Positions 19,741 to 28,089 of a stretch of 64,000 nucleotides of DNA are shown here, piece by piece (position 1 is the stretch's first letter; each line of letters opens with the position of its first letter). A program made the position numbers and the translations under genes. The DNA is from Rhodovulum kholense (GTDB taxonomy: Bacteria > Pseudomonadota > Alphaproteobacteria > Rhodobacterales > Rhodobacteraceae): NCBI RefSeq assembly GCF_003053725.1, contig NZ_QAYC01000006.1:165702-229701 (forward strand), read 5' to 3'. The notes under the pieces were generated by a model that was given only the letters and a program-made list of their open reading frames with translations, was not told where the DNA came from and searched no databases.

Positions 19741-20886
19741 ATGAGCAAGACCCGCAGCAAGGCAAAGACCCGCAGCATCTTCGAAGAGGTCGGCACCGAG
19801 GCGCCGCTGGAACGCCCGGTCGTCCAGCCCGGCGCCATCGACCGCGCCGCCCGGCGCGGCGCGCGCGGGGCCGTGGCCTGGTGGCTGATATCGGTTTTCG
19901 TGCTGATCGCCGCCATGCTGATCGCGGCGGGCGTCGCGCGGCTGACCGGCCATCCGGCGACCCTGCCGGGGATCGGCCCGCTTTACGGCCAGCTGCCGCC
20001 GTTCGATCCGGCCGGATGGTCCTCCGCCTTTGACCGTTTCACGGCGGCAGGCGGTGCGACCGACCTTGCGGGCTTCCAGCGGCTTTACTGGTGGGACTGG
20101 GGCATCCGGCAGGCAGGGACGCTTGCGGCCCTGGTCTGGGCCCTGGGCTATCTGGGCTTTCTGGTCTTCGGCAAGCTCCCCAAGGGCTGGGCGCTGCGGC
20201 TGTTGCCGCTTGGCGGCACGATCCTCGGGATCGGCGCGGCCGACTGGGCGATGGGGTCCGCGGGGCTCTTGCCCGCGCCTTTCGACGCGGCTTCGCTGCG
20301 GCTGGCGGCGATGACAGGCTTCGGGTTCGCCGGGCTGGGGCTGGCCGCCTGGGGCGCGATGCTGCTGCGTCGCCCCGAGGCGCAGCTGATGCAGGCGCGG
20401 CGTGCCCGCGACGGACGCGCCTTCGGCATGGCGACCGGGGTCATGCATCTGGCCTTCCTGCAGATCCTGTTCGGAGCGATGCTGGGCGCGCTCGATCAGG
20501 GGCGCAGCTTTCCCGACTGGCCGCTGATGGCGGGTGGCCTCCTGCCGCCCGAGCCGCTGTCGCTGGAGCCGGTCTGGCGCAACATCTGGGACAATCCGGG
20601 CCTTGTGCAGTTCGTCCATCGCGGGCTTGGCTATCTGGTCGTGCTGCTGGGGCTTGCGGCCTGGCTGCGCGGCCGAAAAAGCCCCCATGCCCGCACCCGG
20701 CGCGCCTTCGACTGGCTGGGTGTGATGGTCTTCGGGCAAGGCGTTCTGGGTGTCGGGTCGGTGCTTTACGCGGGCCAGTGGCATATGGCGCTGACCCATC
20801 TGGTGGGCGCCGTCCTTCTGTGGGTTCTGGTGCTGCGCGCCCGGTTCATGGCGCAATATCCTCTTCAGCAATCCATCCGGGGGTGA
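19741..20886 (+). CDS. ctaA: Heme A synthase (COX15/CtaA)
   Basis: Membrane enzyme oxidising the C8 methyl of heme O to a formyl, giving heme A for aa3-type cytochrome c oxidase. The protein is 381 residues with a cytoplasmic N-terminus and about eight membrane helices (the first near WWLISVFVLIAAMLIAAGVA). Conserved pieces are TGHPATLPG, FDRFTAAGG, FQRLYWWDWGIR, MGSAGLLPAPF (degenerate relative to canonical), NPGLVQFVHRGLGYL and WHMALTHLVGAV. The histidines in the last two are heme ligands. No extracellular cysteine pair of the Bacillus type is seen. ATG at 19741 follows GGAGGGGG. Confidence 0.93.
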   Translation: MSKTRSKAKTRSIFEEVGTEAPLERPVVQPGAIDRAARRGARGAVAWWLISVFVLIAAMLIAAGVARLTGHPATLPGIGPLYGQLPPFDPAGWSSAFDRFTAAGGATDLAGFQRLYWWDWGIRQAGTLAALVWALGYLGFLVFGKLPKGWALRLLPLGGTILGIGAADWAMGSAGLLPAPFDAASLRLAAMTGFGFAGLGLAAWGAMLLRRPEAQLMQARRARDGRAFGMATGVMHLAFLQILFGAMLGALDQGRSFPDWPLMAGGLLPPEPLSLEPVWRNIWDNPGLVQFVHRGLGYLVVLLGLAAWLRGRKSPHARTRRAFDWLGVMVFGQGVLGVGSVLYAGQWHMALTHLVGAVLLWVLVLRARFMAQYPLQQSIRG

Positions 20887-20892
20887 CGCGCA

Positions 20893-22371
20893 ATGACCGC
20901 CTTTGACGATCTGATGGCCTTTCAGCACGAGACCGAGGCACTGTCGCAGGTCTCGATGCGGCTGGGCTGGGACCAGGAGACGATGATGCCGCGCGGTGCC
21001 GCGCACCAGCGCGCCGAAGAGATGGCGGCGCTGGAATCGGTGCTGCACCGCCGCCGGACCGACCCGCGTCTGGGCGACTGGCTGGGGGCCATCGACGACG
21101 ACCTGCTCGACGAGACCGGCCGGGCGCAGATGCGCCATATCCGCCGCAGCTACACCCGCGCGACGCGCCTGCCCGAGACCTTGTCGGCCGAGATCGCCCG
21201 GGTCACGAGCCGCGCCCAGGGGATCTGGGCCGAGGCGCGCGCCGCCGACGATGTCGCGCATTTCCTGCCCACGCTGCGCGAGGTGGTGCGGCTGAAGCGC
21301 GAAGAGGCGGCGGCGCTGGCCATGGGCGGCGATCTTTACGACGCGCTTCTCGACGATTACGAGCCCGGCGCGACGGCGGGGGCGCTGGCCGCGATGTTCG
21401 ACCGGATGCGCCCGCGTCTGGTGGGGCTTCGCGAACGGATCATGGGCTCGGGCCGGGCGCCCGCACCGCTTTCGGGCCATTTCCCCGAGGCCGGGCAAAT
21501 GGCGCTCTCGCGCGAGGTCGCCACCCATTTCGGCTATGACTGGCGGCACGGGCGGCTCGATTTCTCGGTCCATCCCTTCACCTCGGGCTCGGGCACCGAT
21601 GTCCGGATCACCACCCGGGTCGACGAGACCGAGCCGCTGGGCTCGCTTTATTCCACGCTGCACGAGACCGGACATGGCGCCTATGAACAGGGGATCGACC
21701 CGGCCTATGGGCTGACGCCCTTGGGGGCCGGCGTCTCGATGGGGGTGCATGAAAGCCAGAGCCGGATCTTCGAGAACCAGCTTGGCCGCAGTCGCGCCTT
21801 CTGCTCCTGGCTTTTCGGGCGGATGGCCGAGGTCTTCGGCACGGCGGGCGCGGCCGAGGCCGACGCCTTCTATGCCGCGGTGAACCGGGTTCATTCGGGT
21901 CATATCCGCACCGAGTCGGACGAGGTGCATTACAACCTGCACATCATGCTGCGCTTCGATCTGGAGCGCGACCTGATCGCCGGGCGGCTCGAGGTCGAGG
22001 ATCTGGAAGAGGCCTGGAACACCCGCTTCGAGGCTGATTTCGGGGTCGCGGTCGACCGGCCGCGCAACGGGCTTTTGCAGGATGTGCACTGGTCGGTGGG
22101 GCTCTTCGGCTATTTCCCGACCTATACGCTGGGCAATGTCTATGCGGGCTGTCTGTACCAGGCGCTCCGCGCTGCGGTGCCCACGCTCGACGCCGATCTG
22201 GCGCGGGGCCATGCCGAACCTGCGACCACCTGGCTGAGATCCGAGGTGCAGCGGTCCGGCGGGCTTTACGAACCGGCCGAGACGATCCGCCGGGCCTGCG
22301 GGTTCGCGCCGACCGAGGCACCGCTTCTCGACTATCTCGACGCAAAGTTCGGCGAGATCTACGGGCTTTGA
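20893..22371 (+). CDS. Carboxypeptidase M32 (Taq-type metallocarboxypeptidase)
   Basis: A 492-residue zinc carboxypeptidase removing C-terminal residues from peptides in the cytoplasm. The zinc site is HETGH at residues 257-261 with HESQSRIFENQLGRS as the third-ligand region near 285, and TRVDETEPLGSLYSTLHETG leads into the site (family motif). HSGHIRTESDEVHYNLHIMLRF near 335 and DVHWSVGLFGYFPTYTLGN, split at the core, are also M32 signatures. It starts 6 bp after ctaA, so the two are probably co-transcribed although functionally unrelated. Confidence 0.94.
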   Translation: MTAFDDLMAFQHETEALSQVSMRLGWDQETMMPRGAAHQRAEEMAALESVLHRRRTDPRLGDWLGAIDDDLLDETGRAQMRHIRRSYTRATRLPETLSAEIARVTSRAQGIWAEARAADDVAHFLPTLREVVRLKREEAAALAMGGDLYDALLDDYEPGATAGALAAMFDRMRPRLVGLRERIMGSGRAPAPLSGHFPEAGQMALSREVATHFGYDWRHGRLDFSVHPFTSGSGTDVRITTRVDETEPLGSLYSTLHETGHGAYEQGIDPAYGLTPLGAGVSMGVHESQSRIFENQLGRSRAFCSWLFGRMAEVFGTAGAAEADAFYAAVNRVHSGHIRTESDEVHYNLHIMLRFDLERDLIAGRLEVEDLEEAWNTRFEADFGVAVDRPRNGLLQDVHWSVGLFGYFPTYTLGNVYAGCLYQALRAAVPTLDADLARGHAEPATTWLRSEVQRSGGLYEPAETIRRACGFAPTEAPLLDYLDAKFGEIYGL

Positions 22372-22375
22372 GGGC

Positions 22376-22407
22376 CCGCCCCCCCCAGGCTGGCCCCGGG
22401 GGGGCGG
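22376..22407 (+). terminator. Very GC-rich hairpin after the M32 gene
   Basis: CCGCCCCCCC pairs with GGGGGGGCGG over 10 bp with a loop of about 12 nt, beginning 5 bp after the stop. There is no T-tract, so it is only a possible terminator or RNA 3'-end stabiliser. Confidence 0.35.
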
Positions 22408-22426
22408 CGCTGCTAGAAAGGGTGGC

Positions 22427-22684
22427 ATGACCTGGCATGACCGGCTCTGGCAGACGATCTGGACCCCCGCCCGCCGGGTGGCCTTCGCCATTGTCGCTCG
22501 TCTGTGGTGGCGCCGCCCGCCCGACGAGATTGCCGCGCGGCTCGCGGCGCGGCCGCTGAGCGAGCAGGTCCTGATCGTGGCGGCGGTGCTTGCGGGGCTC
22601 TTTCTGACAAGCCTGATCTTCGCCCATGCCGGCAGTCTCGGATTTCTGGTCTTCCTGCTGCTGGTGATCCTGCTGATCCGCTAG
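22427..22684 (+). CDS. Small membrane protein of unknown function
   Basis: An 85-residue open frame. The first 50 residues are basic and amphipathic (RRVAFAIVARLWWRRPP); the last 35 are two back-to-back hydrophobic helices (LIVAAVLAGLFLTSLIF and LGFLVFLLLVILLIR), so it is probably an inner-membrane protein with the N-terminus in the cytoplasm. AAAGGGTGG just before the ATG is an acceptable RBS. No family was recognised. It lies downstream of the M32 gene and may be transcribed alone. Confidence 0.6.
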   Translation: MTWHDRLWQTIWTPARRVAFAIVARLWWRRPPDEIAARLAARPLSEQVLIVAAVLAGLFLTSLIFAHAGSLGFLVFLLLVILLIR

Positions 22685-22728
22685 GCCAGCCCCGCCCTTC
22701 GGGCCCGACTGCGCCCGGATGTGGTGCT

Positions 22729-22746
22729 CACATTCGTTTGAATGTG
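22729..22746. promoter_or_regulatory. Perfect 7-bp inverted repeat
   Basis: CACATTC-GTTT-GAATGTG at 22729-22746, 172 bp before the next plus-strand start (22918). The short arms and 4-nt spacer fit a protein operator or a small RNA hairpin; no known regulator was matched. Confidence 0.35.
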
Positions 22747-22917
22747 GCGAGAGCGCGCCTTTTTTCCGCCTTCTTTCAAAGGCTTGCCCTGCGTCTTTCG
22801 TCGCGCACCGGCCGCATGCCGTTGGATTTCAAGATTTTTCGGGCGGGGTGGTGATCCGATGCCGGAGGCGCCGCGTATCCCTTGTACATTGCAACCTGCA
22901 CAGAGAGGACACGACCA

Positions 22918-23076
22918 ATGGATATCGATGCGATCAACGCCGTTCTGGGTCTTGGCACCCTCGGCTTCGTGCTTGCCTTCGCCTATATCAACCTTCGCCA
23001 GACCGAAGAGCAGCTGAAAGCCTCGCGCGAGCGCCGCGAGAAACGAGCCGCTGCCCGCGCCGTGCCGGCGGAATGA
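22918..23076 (+). CDS. Small single-pass membrane protein, unknown
   Basis: A 52-residue frame, MDIDAINAVLGLGTLGFVLA followed by FAYINLRQTEEQLKASRERREKR, the second half quoted in parts: one membrane helix at residues 8-25, then a charged, probably coiled-coil tail. AGAGAGGA lies 9 bp before the ATG at 22918; an upstream in-frame ATG at 22882 lacks an RBS. The compact design resembles small membrane adaptor proteins, but no family was recognised. Confidence 0.6.
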   Translation: MDIDAINAVLGLGTLGFVLAFAYINLRQTEEQLKASRERREKRAAARAVPAE

Positions 23077-23128
23077 CGCGATGAGGATCAGGGCCGGGCG
23101 GACATCGCCCGGCCCCGATCATGAGACC

Positions 23129-23917
23129 TCAGGCCTGCCAGGCGGGAGGCCGTTTTTCCAGGAAGGCGCCGATCCCTTCCTCTGTTTCCGACAGCATCAT
23201 GTTCTCGACCATTGCGGCGCCCGCCATGGCATAAGCCGCGTCGATGCCCTGTTCCAGCTGGTCGTAGAAAAGCCCCTTTCCCACCCTGAGCGCGGGGGAC
23301 AGCTTGCCCGCCAGCGTCTCGGCCAGCCGCCAGGCCGCATCGTCCAGCATGTCCGCCGGAACCGCACGGTTGATCAGCCCCAGCGCCTCGGCCCGGCCGG
23401 TCTCGATGAACTGGCCGGTGGTCAGCATCTCGAAGGCGTGCTTGCGGGGGATGGTGCGGGTCAGCGCGACCATCGGCGTCGAACAGAATAGGCCGATATT
23501 GACCCCGTTCACCCCAAAGCGCGTACCCTCGGCCGCGACTGCCAGATCGCAAGAGGCAACCAGCTGGCAGCCCGCCGCGGTGGCTATGCCATGGGGCGCC
23601 GCAATCACCGGCTGAGGCAGGCGCATGAGCCCCGTCATCACCCGTGCGCAGCGCGCGAAGAGATCGGCGAAATAGGCCTTGCCGCCATCGAGCGCCTTGC
23701 GCCCGGCCTGCATCTCTTTCAGGTCGTGACCCGCGCAGAACGCCTTGCCCGCGCCCTTCAGGATCACCACGCGCGTGTCGCGGTCCTCGGCCAGCGCGTC
23801 GATCTGGTCCTGCAGCGCGGCCAGCATCGCGTCGGACAGCGCGTTCAGCCGCTCGGGCGCGTTCATCGTCAGGATGGCCACGCCCCGGGTGTCGTCACGT
23901 AACAGGATCTCGGTCAT
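23129..23917 (-). CDS. Enoyl-CoA hydratase/isomerase family protein (ECHDC3-like)
   Basis: A 262-residue crotonase-fold protein: ERLNALSDAMLAALQDQI at the start, the oxyanion-hole stretch KAFCAGHDLKEM near 62, and GIATAAGCQLVASCDLAVAA near 110-130. In classical enoyl-CoA hydratase two glutamates do the chemistry (GGGxE and the later PE). Here they are replaced: the first by Gln in GCQ, the second by Asn-Gly in FGVNGVNIGL. So hydratase activity is doubtful, and the protein fits the ECHDC3-like subfamily better. RBS GAGGAG precedes the ATG. It is divergent from the thioesterase gene at 23977. Confidence 0.85.
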   Translation of the reverse strand: MTEILLRDDTRGVAILTMNAPERLNALSDAMLAALQDQIDALAEDRDTRVVILKGAGKAFCAGHDLKEMQAGRKALDGGKAYFADLFARCARVMTGLMRLPQPVIAAPHGIATAAGCQLVASCDLAVAAEGTRFGVNGVNIGLFCSTPMVALTRTIPRKHAFEMLTTGQFIETGRAEALGLINRAVPADMLDDAAWRLAETLAGKLSPALRVGKGLFYDQLEQGIDAAYAMAGAAMVENMMLSETEEGIGAFLEKRPPAWQA

Positions 23918-23976
23918 CTTGTGTCTCCTCCCTCAGGCGGCGAAGACTAGGGCGGAACGGGAGGAGGGGGAAGCCC

Positions 23977-24396
23977 ATGCAGCCAGTGATGGACGTGGCG
24001 GCGCTGACCGCCTTTCTGCGGAGCGCGTTTCCGCAGGTCGGCGAGGAGTTCGTCGTCGAGGAGGTCGCGCCGATGCGGGTGCGGGTACGGCTGGCGGTGA
24101 CCGACCGGCACTTGCGGCCGGGCGGCACGGTGTCGGGGCCGTCGATGTTCGCGCTGGCCGATGTGGGGATCTATCTGGCCGTGCTGGCGATGATCGGGCC
24201 GAAGGCGCTGGCGGTCACCACCAATTGTTCCATCGACTTCATGCGCAAGCCCGCCGCCGGGCGCGACCTGATCTGCGAGGCGCGGCTTTTGAAGCTGGGC
24301 CGGGTGCTGGCGGTGGGCGATGCGATGATCCGCTCGGACGGCATGGACGAGATCGTGGCCCGGGCCAGCCTGACCTATTCGATCCCGCCGAAATAG
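23977..24396 (+). CDS. PaaI-type hotdog-fold thioesterase
   Basis: A 139-residue hotdog protein of the PaaI/4HBT family, which hydrolyses acyl-CoA thioesters. The helix with the catalytic acid is MFALADVGIYLAVLAMIG with the preceding LRPGGTVSGPS loop (usual position of the Asn/Gly-rich element), and TTNCSIDFMRKPAAGRDLI is the second conserved strand. GGGAGGAGGGGG is a strong RBS for the ATG at 23977. It faces away from the crotonase gene, so both may act in CoA metabolism, though no pathway is shown. Confidence 0.82.
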   Translation: MQPVMDVAALTAFLRSAFPQVGEEFVVEEVAPMRVRVRLAVTDRHLRPGGTVSGPSMFALADVGIYLAVLAMIGPKALAVTTNCSIDFMRKPAAGRDLICEARLLKLGRVLAVGDAMIRSDGMDEIVARASLTYSIPPK

Positions 24397-24402
24397 CCCG
24401 GC

Positions 24403-25041
24403 TCAGCCGCGCCCGGCCAGGAAGGCCGCCAGATCGCCATAACCCGTGGGCCGCCGCTCGTAGGCAAGCCCGAGGCGCGCGGCGCAGGCCGCTGCCTGCC
24501 GGTCGAGCGCGGCATCCTCGGTCTGGGCCAGATAGACGAGGCTTCGGTAGTTACCGAAGTAAAGCGGCGCCAGTTCGGGGTGGCGATCAAGCCCGAGCGG
24601 GCGCCAGACGAAGGCGTCGAACTGCCGGGTCAGGAAATCGGTGAGATAGAAGGCGTCGATTTCCTCGCTTGCGCGGGCGGCGAAAGCGGCCTGGCCTTCG
24701 AAGAAGGCATAGCAATGCGGGCCCTCCATCATCTCGACCCCAAGCTCGGCACAGGTGCGGGCCAGACCGCCGCCGGTGCCGCAATCGGCATAGGCGACAA
24801 GGATCGTGGGATAGGCGTCGCGGTGCCGCTCGACCAGCGTGCGGAGCCCGGGGGCGATGCGGTCGGGGTGGTTGTGCCAGATCGCTGGCAGGCAGGTCAG
24901 GTCCAGATGGTCCCAGCCATTCAGCCGCTTCAACGCCAGGATCTCGTGGGCGAGCGCGCCGCAGCCGATCACCAGAACCCGTCCCGTGCCGTCGGGCGGC
25001 AGGCCGGTCTCGGTCAGGCTGCGGTCGTCGGGCGCGCTCAC
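24403..25041 (-). CDS. DUF1638 domain protein
   Basis: A 212-residue protein of DUF1638, repeatedly found with corrinoid proteins and cobalamin-dependent methyltransferases. Conserved landmarks are VIGCGALAHEIL near 22, LTCLPAIWHNHPDRI near 50, LVAYADCGTGGGLA near 85 and EGPHCYAFFEGQ near 108. The Cys/His residues in these four motifs are candidate metal or cofactor ligands (inference). The start is GTG at 25041, overlapping the stop of the small membrane gene upstream (GTGA), so the two are translationally coupled. The corrinoid protein gene lies about 950 bp further upstream on the same strand. Confidence 0.8.
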   Translation of the reverse strand: MSAPDDRSLTETGLPPDGTGRVLVIGCGALAHEILALKRLNGWDHLDLTCLPAIWHNHPDRIAPGLRTLVERHRDAYPTILVAYADCGTGGGLARTCAELGVEMMEGPHCYAFFEGQAAFAARASEEIDAFYLTDFLTRQFDAFVWRPLGLDRHPELAPLYFGNYRSLVYLAQTEDAALDRQAAACAARLGLAYERRPTGYGDLAAFLAGRG

Positions 25042-25199
25042 CGCCGCCTCTGCAGCAGGCGCAATCCCACCGCGGCGACCAGCGCCAGTGGCAGCAGCCA
25101 TGCGACCCCGCTGGCAGGCAGAAGCGCGGCCAGCCACACGGTCAGACCGGCGGCGCCAATCACGGCAGTCAGAAGCAGGGCAAGACGACGGACAGGCAT
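25038..25199 (-). CDS. Small membrane protein upstream of the DUF1638 gene
   Basis: A 53-residue frame from ATG 25199 with two hydrophobic helices (LALLLTAVIGAAGLTVWLAA and GVAWLLPLALVAAVGL) and a basic C-terminus LRLLQRRR, so an inner-membrane protein with probable cytoplasmic ends. AAAGAAAGGAGACGCC provides an RBS. The stop overlaps the DUF1638 GTG by 4 bp. No family recognised. The coupling makes a shared role with DUF1638 possible, for example anchoring. Confidence 0.65.
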   Translation of the reverse strand: MPVRRLALLLTAVIGAAGLTVWLAALLPASGVAWLLPLALVAAVGLRLLQRRR

Positions 25200-25322
25200 G
25201 GCGTCTCCTTTCTTAACCGATGTGGGCCGAAGCCGATGGCCCGGCAAGGGTCGTTCGGGAACTTCGCGTCAAAGAGTTGGAATAATTAGAAAAAGCTACG
25301 CGGTGCTGGCTTTTTGCCGGGT

Positions 25323-25395
25323 CCTGTGTTACGCTGCGGCATACGCAAACGATCCTTTCGGCCGAGCGGTGAGGCCGCAGCAGGTTTTTTGTTTT
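25323..25395 (+). terminator. Orphan intrinsic-terminator-like structure on the plus strand
   Basis: CCTG (25323) and CTGCGGC (25334-25340), separated by a 7-nt bulge, pair with the continuous GCCGCAGCAGG (25374-25384), followed at once by TTTTTTGTTTT. No plus-strand gene lies upstream: the nearest gene starts at 25199 and runs the other way. The 3' end of a small RNA starting near 25200-25300 is a plausible explanation, not shown. Confidence 0.5.
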
Positions 25396-25994
25396 CGGTA
25401 CCGGAGTGTCAGTCAGAGGGTCTGCGTAGGGAAAGCGATCGACGCCGGGCGCGGCGTGGATCGGGGGCGTCGGCTTGATATTTCGCACTCGCAGGCCCCG
25501 AGACCAGAGAGATGACCGGCGCGGACAGAACCGGCGTCGAAGACAGGGGCCTTCAGGGCGCTGGCCTCTAGGACACCGATCCTGAAAACGCAGCGCCATG
25601 CCCAGCGGGGCGTGGAGCGATAGGCTTGTTGGACACCGAGAGGACAGGCAGCGGCCGGCCTGGGGGAGGATCGGCCGCTGCGGCGATTGCCGGCACGGGG
25701 GCGCTCCAGGCGTTTCCGGGGGGTAGGCGCACCGGCTTTCGCGCGGCGGGCGGGTTTGGGAGAACCCGCCCGTTCGTTTCGACAACCTTGTTCGGATCGC
25801 ACACCCTGCTGAAACGGCACGGCCAGTTCGACGGCCGCCGAGCGACGCAATCGCCCGGTGACGATGGCGTCGCCCGGCGGTCGTACATCCCCTGCCTAGG
25901 GGGCTGGCGAGCCCGGTCCGGGGTCTGGACGGTCTCGGCGTCGTCCGGGCCCTGGCCATCTGGACCGAAGGGCTGCGTGTCTCGACTGCGCGGC
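25396..25994. other. Intergenic stretch without recognised gene; one strong hairpin
   Basis: No coding frame here has a recognisable product; the open frames are long only because of high GC. The only clear structure is a perfect 10-bp inverted repeat CGGGCGGGTT/AACCCGCCCG at 25747-25772 with a 6-nt loop, followed on the plus strand by TTCGTTT. It might end a plus-strand transcript. Confidence 0.5.
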
Positions 25995-26699
<705 letters not shown>

Positions 26700-26883
26700 C
26701 TCATGCTCCCAATGGGGCCCGGCGCCCTGCCGGACCCTCTTGTCCCTTCATCGGGAGTTTGCACCCGCAAGGCTTACCGAATTGCGACCAGCCGCCTTCC
26801 CGATGCGACCTTGCCCCAAAAATGCACCCGCCGGGAGGGGCGGGATCGTTGCAAATGTTCGCATTATGTTCCAGTCTCGGTGC

Positions 26884-28013
26884 ATGACGCGCGCGCGGAC
26901 CTTCCCGGCCGGTTCAGGCCCCTTGCCAGCCCCTGCGCCCGGGCGCACTCCGGGGCAGGGGCCGACGCCCGGGCGCGGGGCGGGCGGCAATCCCGCGAAC
27001 CGGTTCGACCGGCTGGCGGTCACGCCCGAGGATGACGGCTGGGACCCGGGCGAGGCGCCGCCGCCGCTGCGGACCGAAACACGGATCGAGCGGCCGCGTT
27101 CGGCGATCACCCGCAACAGCTCGCCCGATGTGCCCTTCGACCGGTCGGTGAATCCCTATCGCGGCTGTGAACATGGCTGATCTACTGCTTTGCCCGGCCC
27201 AGCCATGCCTGGCTGGGGCTGTCGCCCGGGCTCGATTTCGAATCCCGGCTGATCGCCAGGCCAGAGGCGCCAAGGGTCCTGGCCGAAGAGCTGTCGCGCC
27301 GGGGCTACCGGCCCGCGACGCTGGCCATTGGCACCAATACCGACCCTTATCAGCCCATCGAGCGCAGCTATCGCGTGATGCGCGGGCTGCTGGAGGTTCT
27401 GCGCGATTTCCGCCATCCGGTGGCAGTGGTGACCAAGGGCGCGCTGATCGAGCGCGATCTCGATCTTCTGGCCGAACTGGCCGAGCTTGATCTGGTGCGG
27501 GTCGGCATTTCGGTGACGACGCTCGACCGGGACCTGTCGCGACGTCTGGAGCCGCGCGCGCCCGCGCCCGAGCGGCGGTTGCAGACCATCGAACGGCTGG
27601 CCGCGGCGGGGGTGCCGGTGCGGGTGATGGTGGCGCCGGTGATCCCGGCGCTGACCGATCCAGAACTCGAGGCGATTCTGGCGCGGGCGCGGGCGGCCGG
27701 GGCAGGGGCTGCCAGCTGGATCATGCTGCGCCTGCCGCGCGAGGTCGGTCCTCTCTTTTCCGACTGGCTGGCCCGGCACTATCCAGACCGGGCGGGGCGG
27801 GTGCTGGCGCGGCTGCGCGAAATGCACGGGGGCGAGATCTACAGCCCCGACTGGGGCCGCCGGATGCGGGGCGAGGGGCCCTATGCCGAGATCGTCGCCC
27901 AGCGGTTCCGGCTGACCGTGGCCCGGCTGGGGCTGGCAACCGCGCAGCCCGAGCTTTCGACCGCACTCTTCCGGGTGCCGCCGCGGGCGGGAGATCAGCT
28001 GTCCCTGTTCTGA
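26884..28013 (+). pseudogene. PA0069-family radical SAM protein, frameshifted in the Fe-S motif
   Basis: Two overlapping frames together make a complete PA0069-type radical SAM protein of about 375 residues. The first runs to a TGA at 27178 and ends NPYRGCEHG; the second continues, one frame over, with IYCFARPSHAWLGLSPGLDF, then IGTNTDPYQPIERSYRVMRG, ISVTTLDRDLSRRLEPRAP, VAPVIPALTD and a C-terminal ending in QLSLF. The expected cluster motif is CEHGCIYC; the sequence reads GGCTGATCTAC where GGCTGCATCTAC is expected, so one C is missing after 27179. As written no active enzyme can form; a sequencing error is the alternative. The start is ATG 26884 or 26866. Confidence 0.85.
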
Positions 28014-28089
28014 TCGCGGAAGGAATTCCCGTCGCAACCGTCTGGAGGCGCATGGGGGCCGGGCATTGCGGCAATGCCCGGGGTTTGTC

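Noticed and set aside
25080..25100. TGCCACTGG on the minus strand, recalling part of the cobalamin riboswitch B12 box near corrinoid genes
   Set aside because: It lies inside the coding frame of the 53-residue membrane protein, and no surrounding riboswitch structure or the rest of the box was found.
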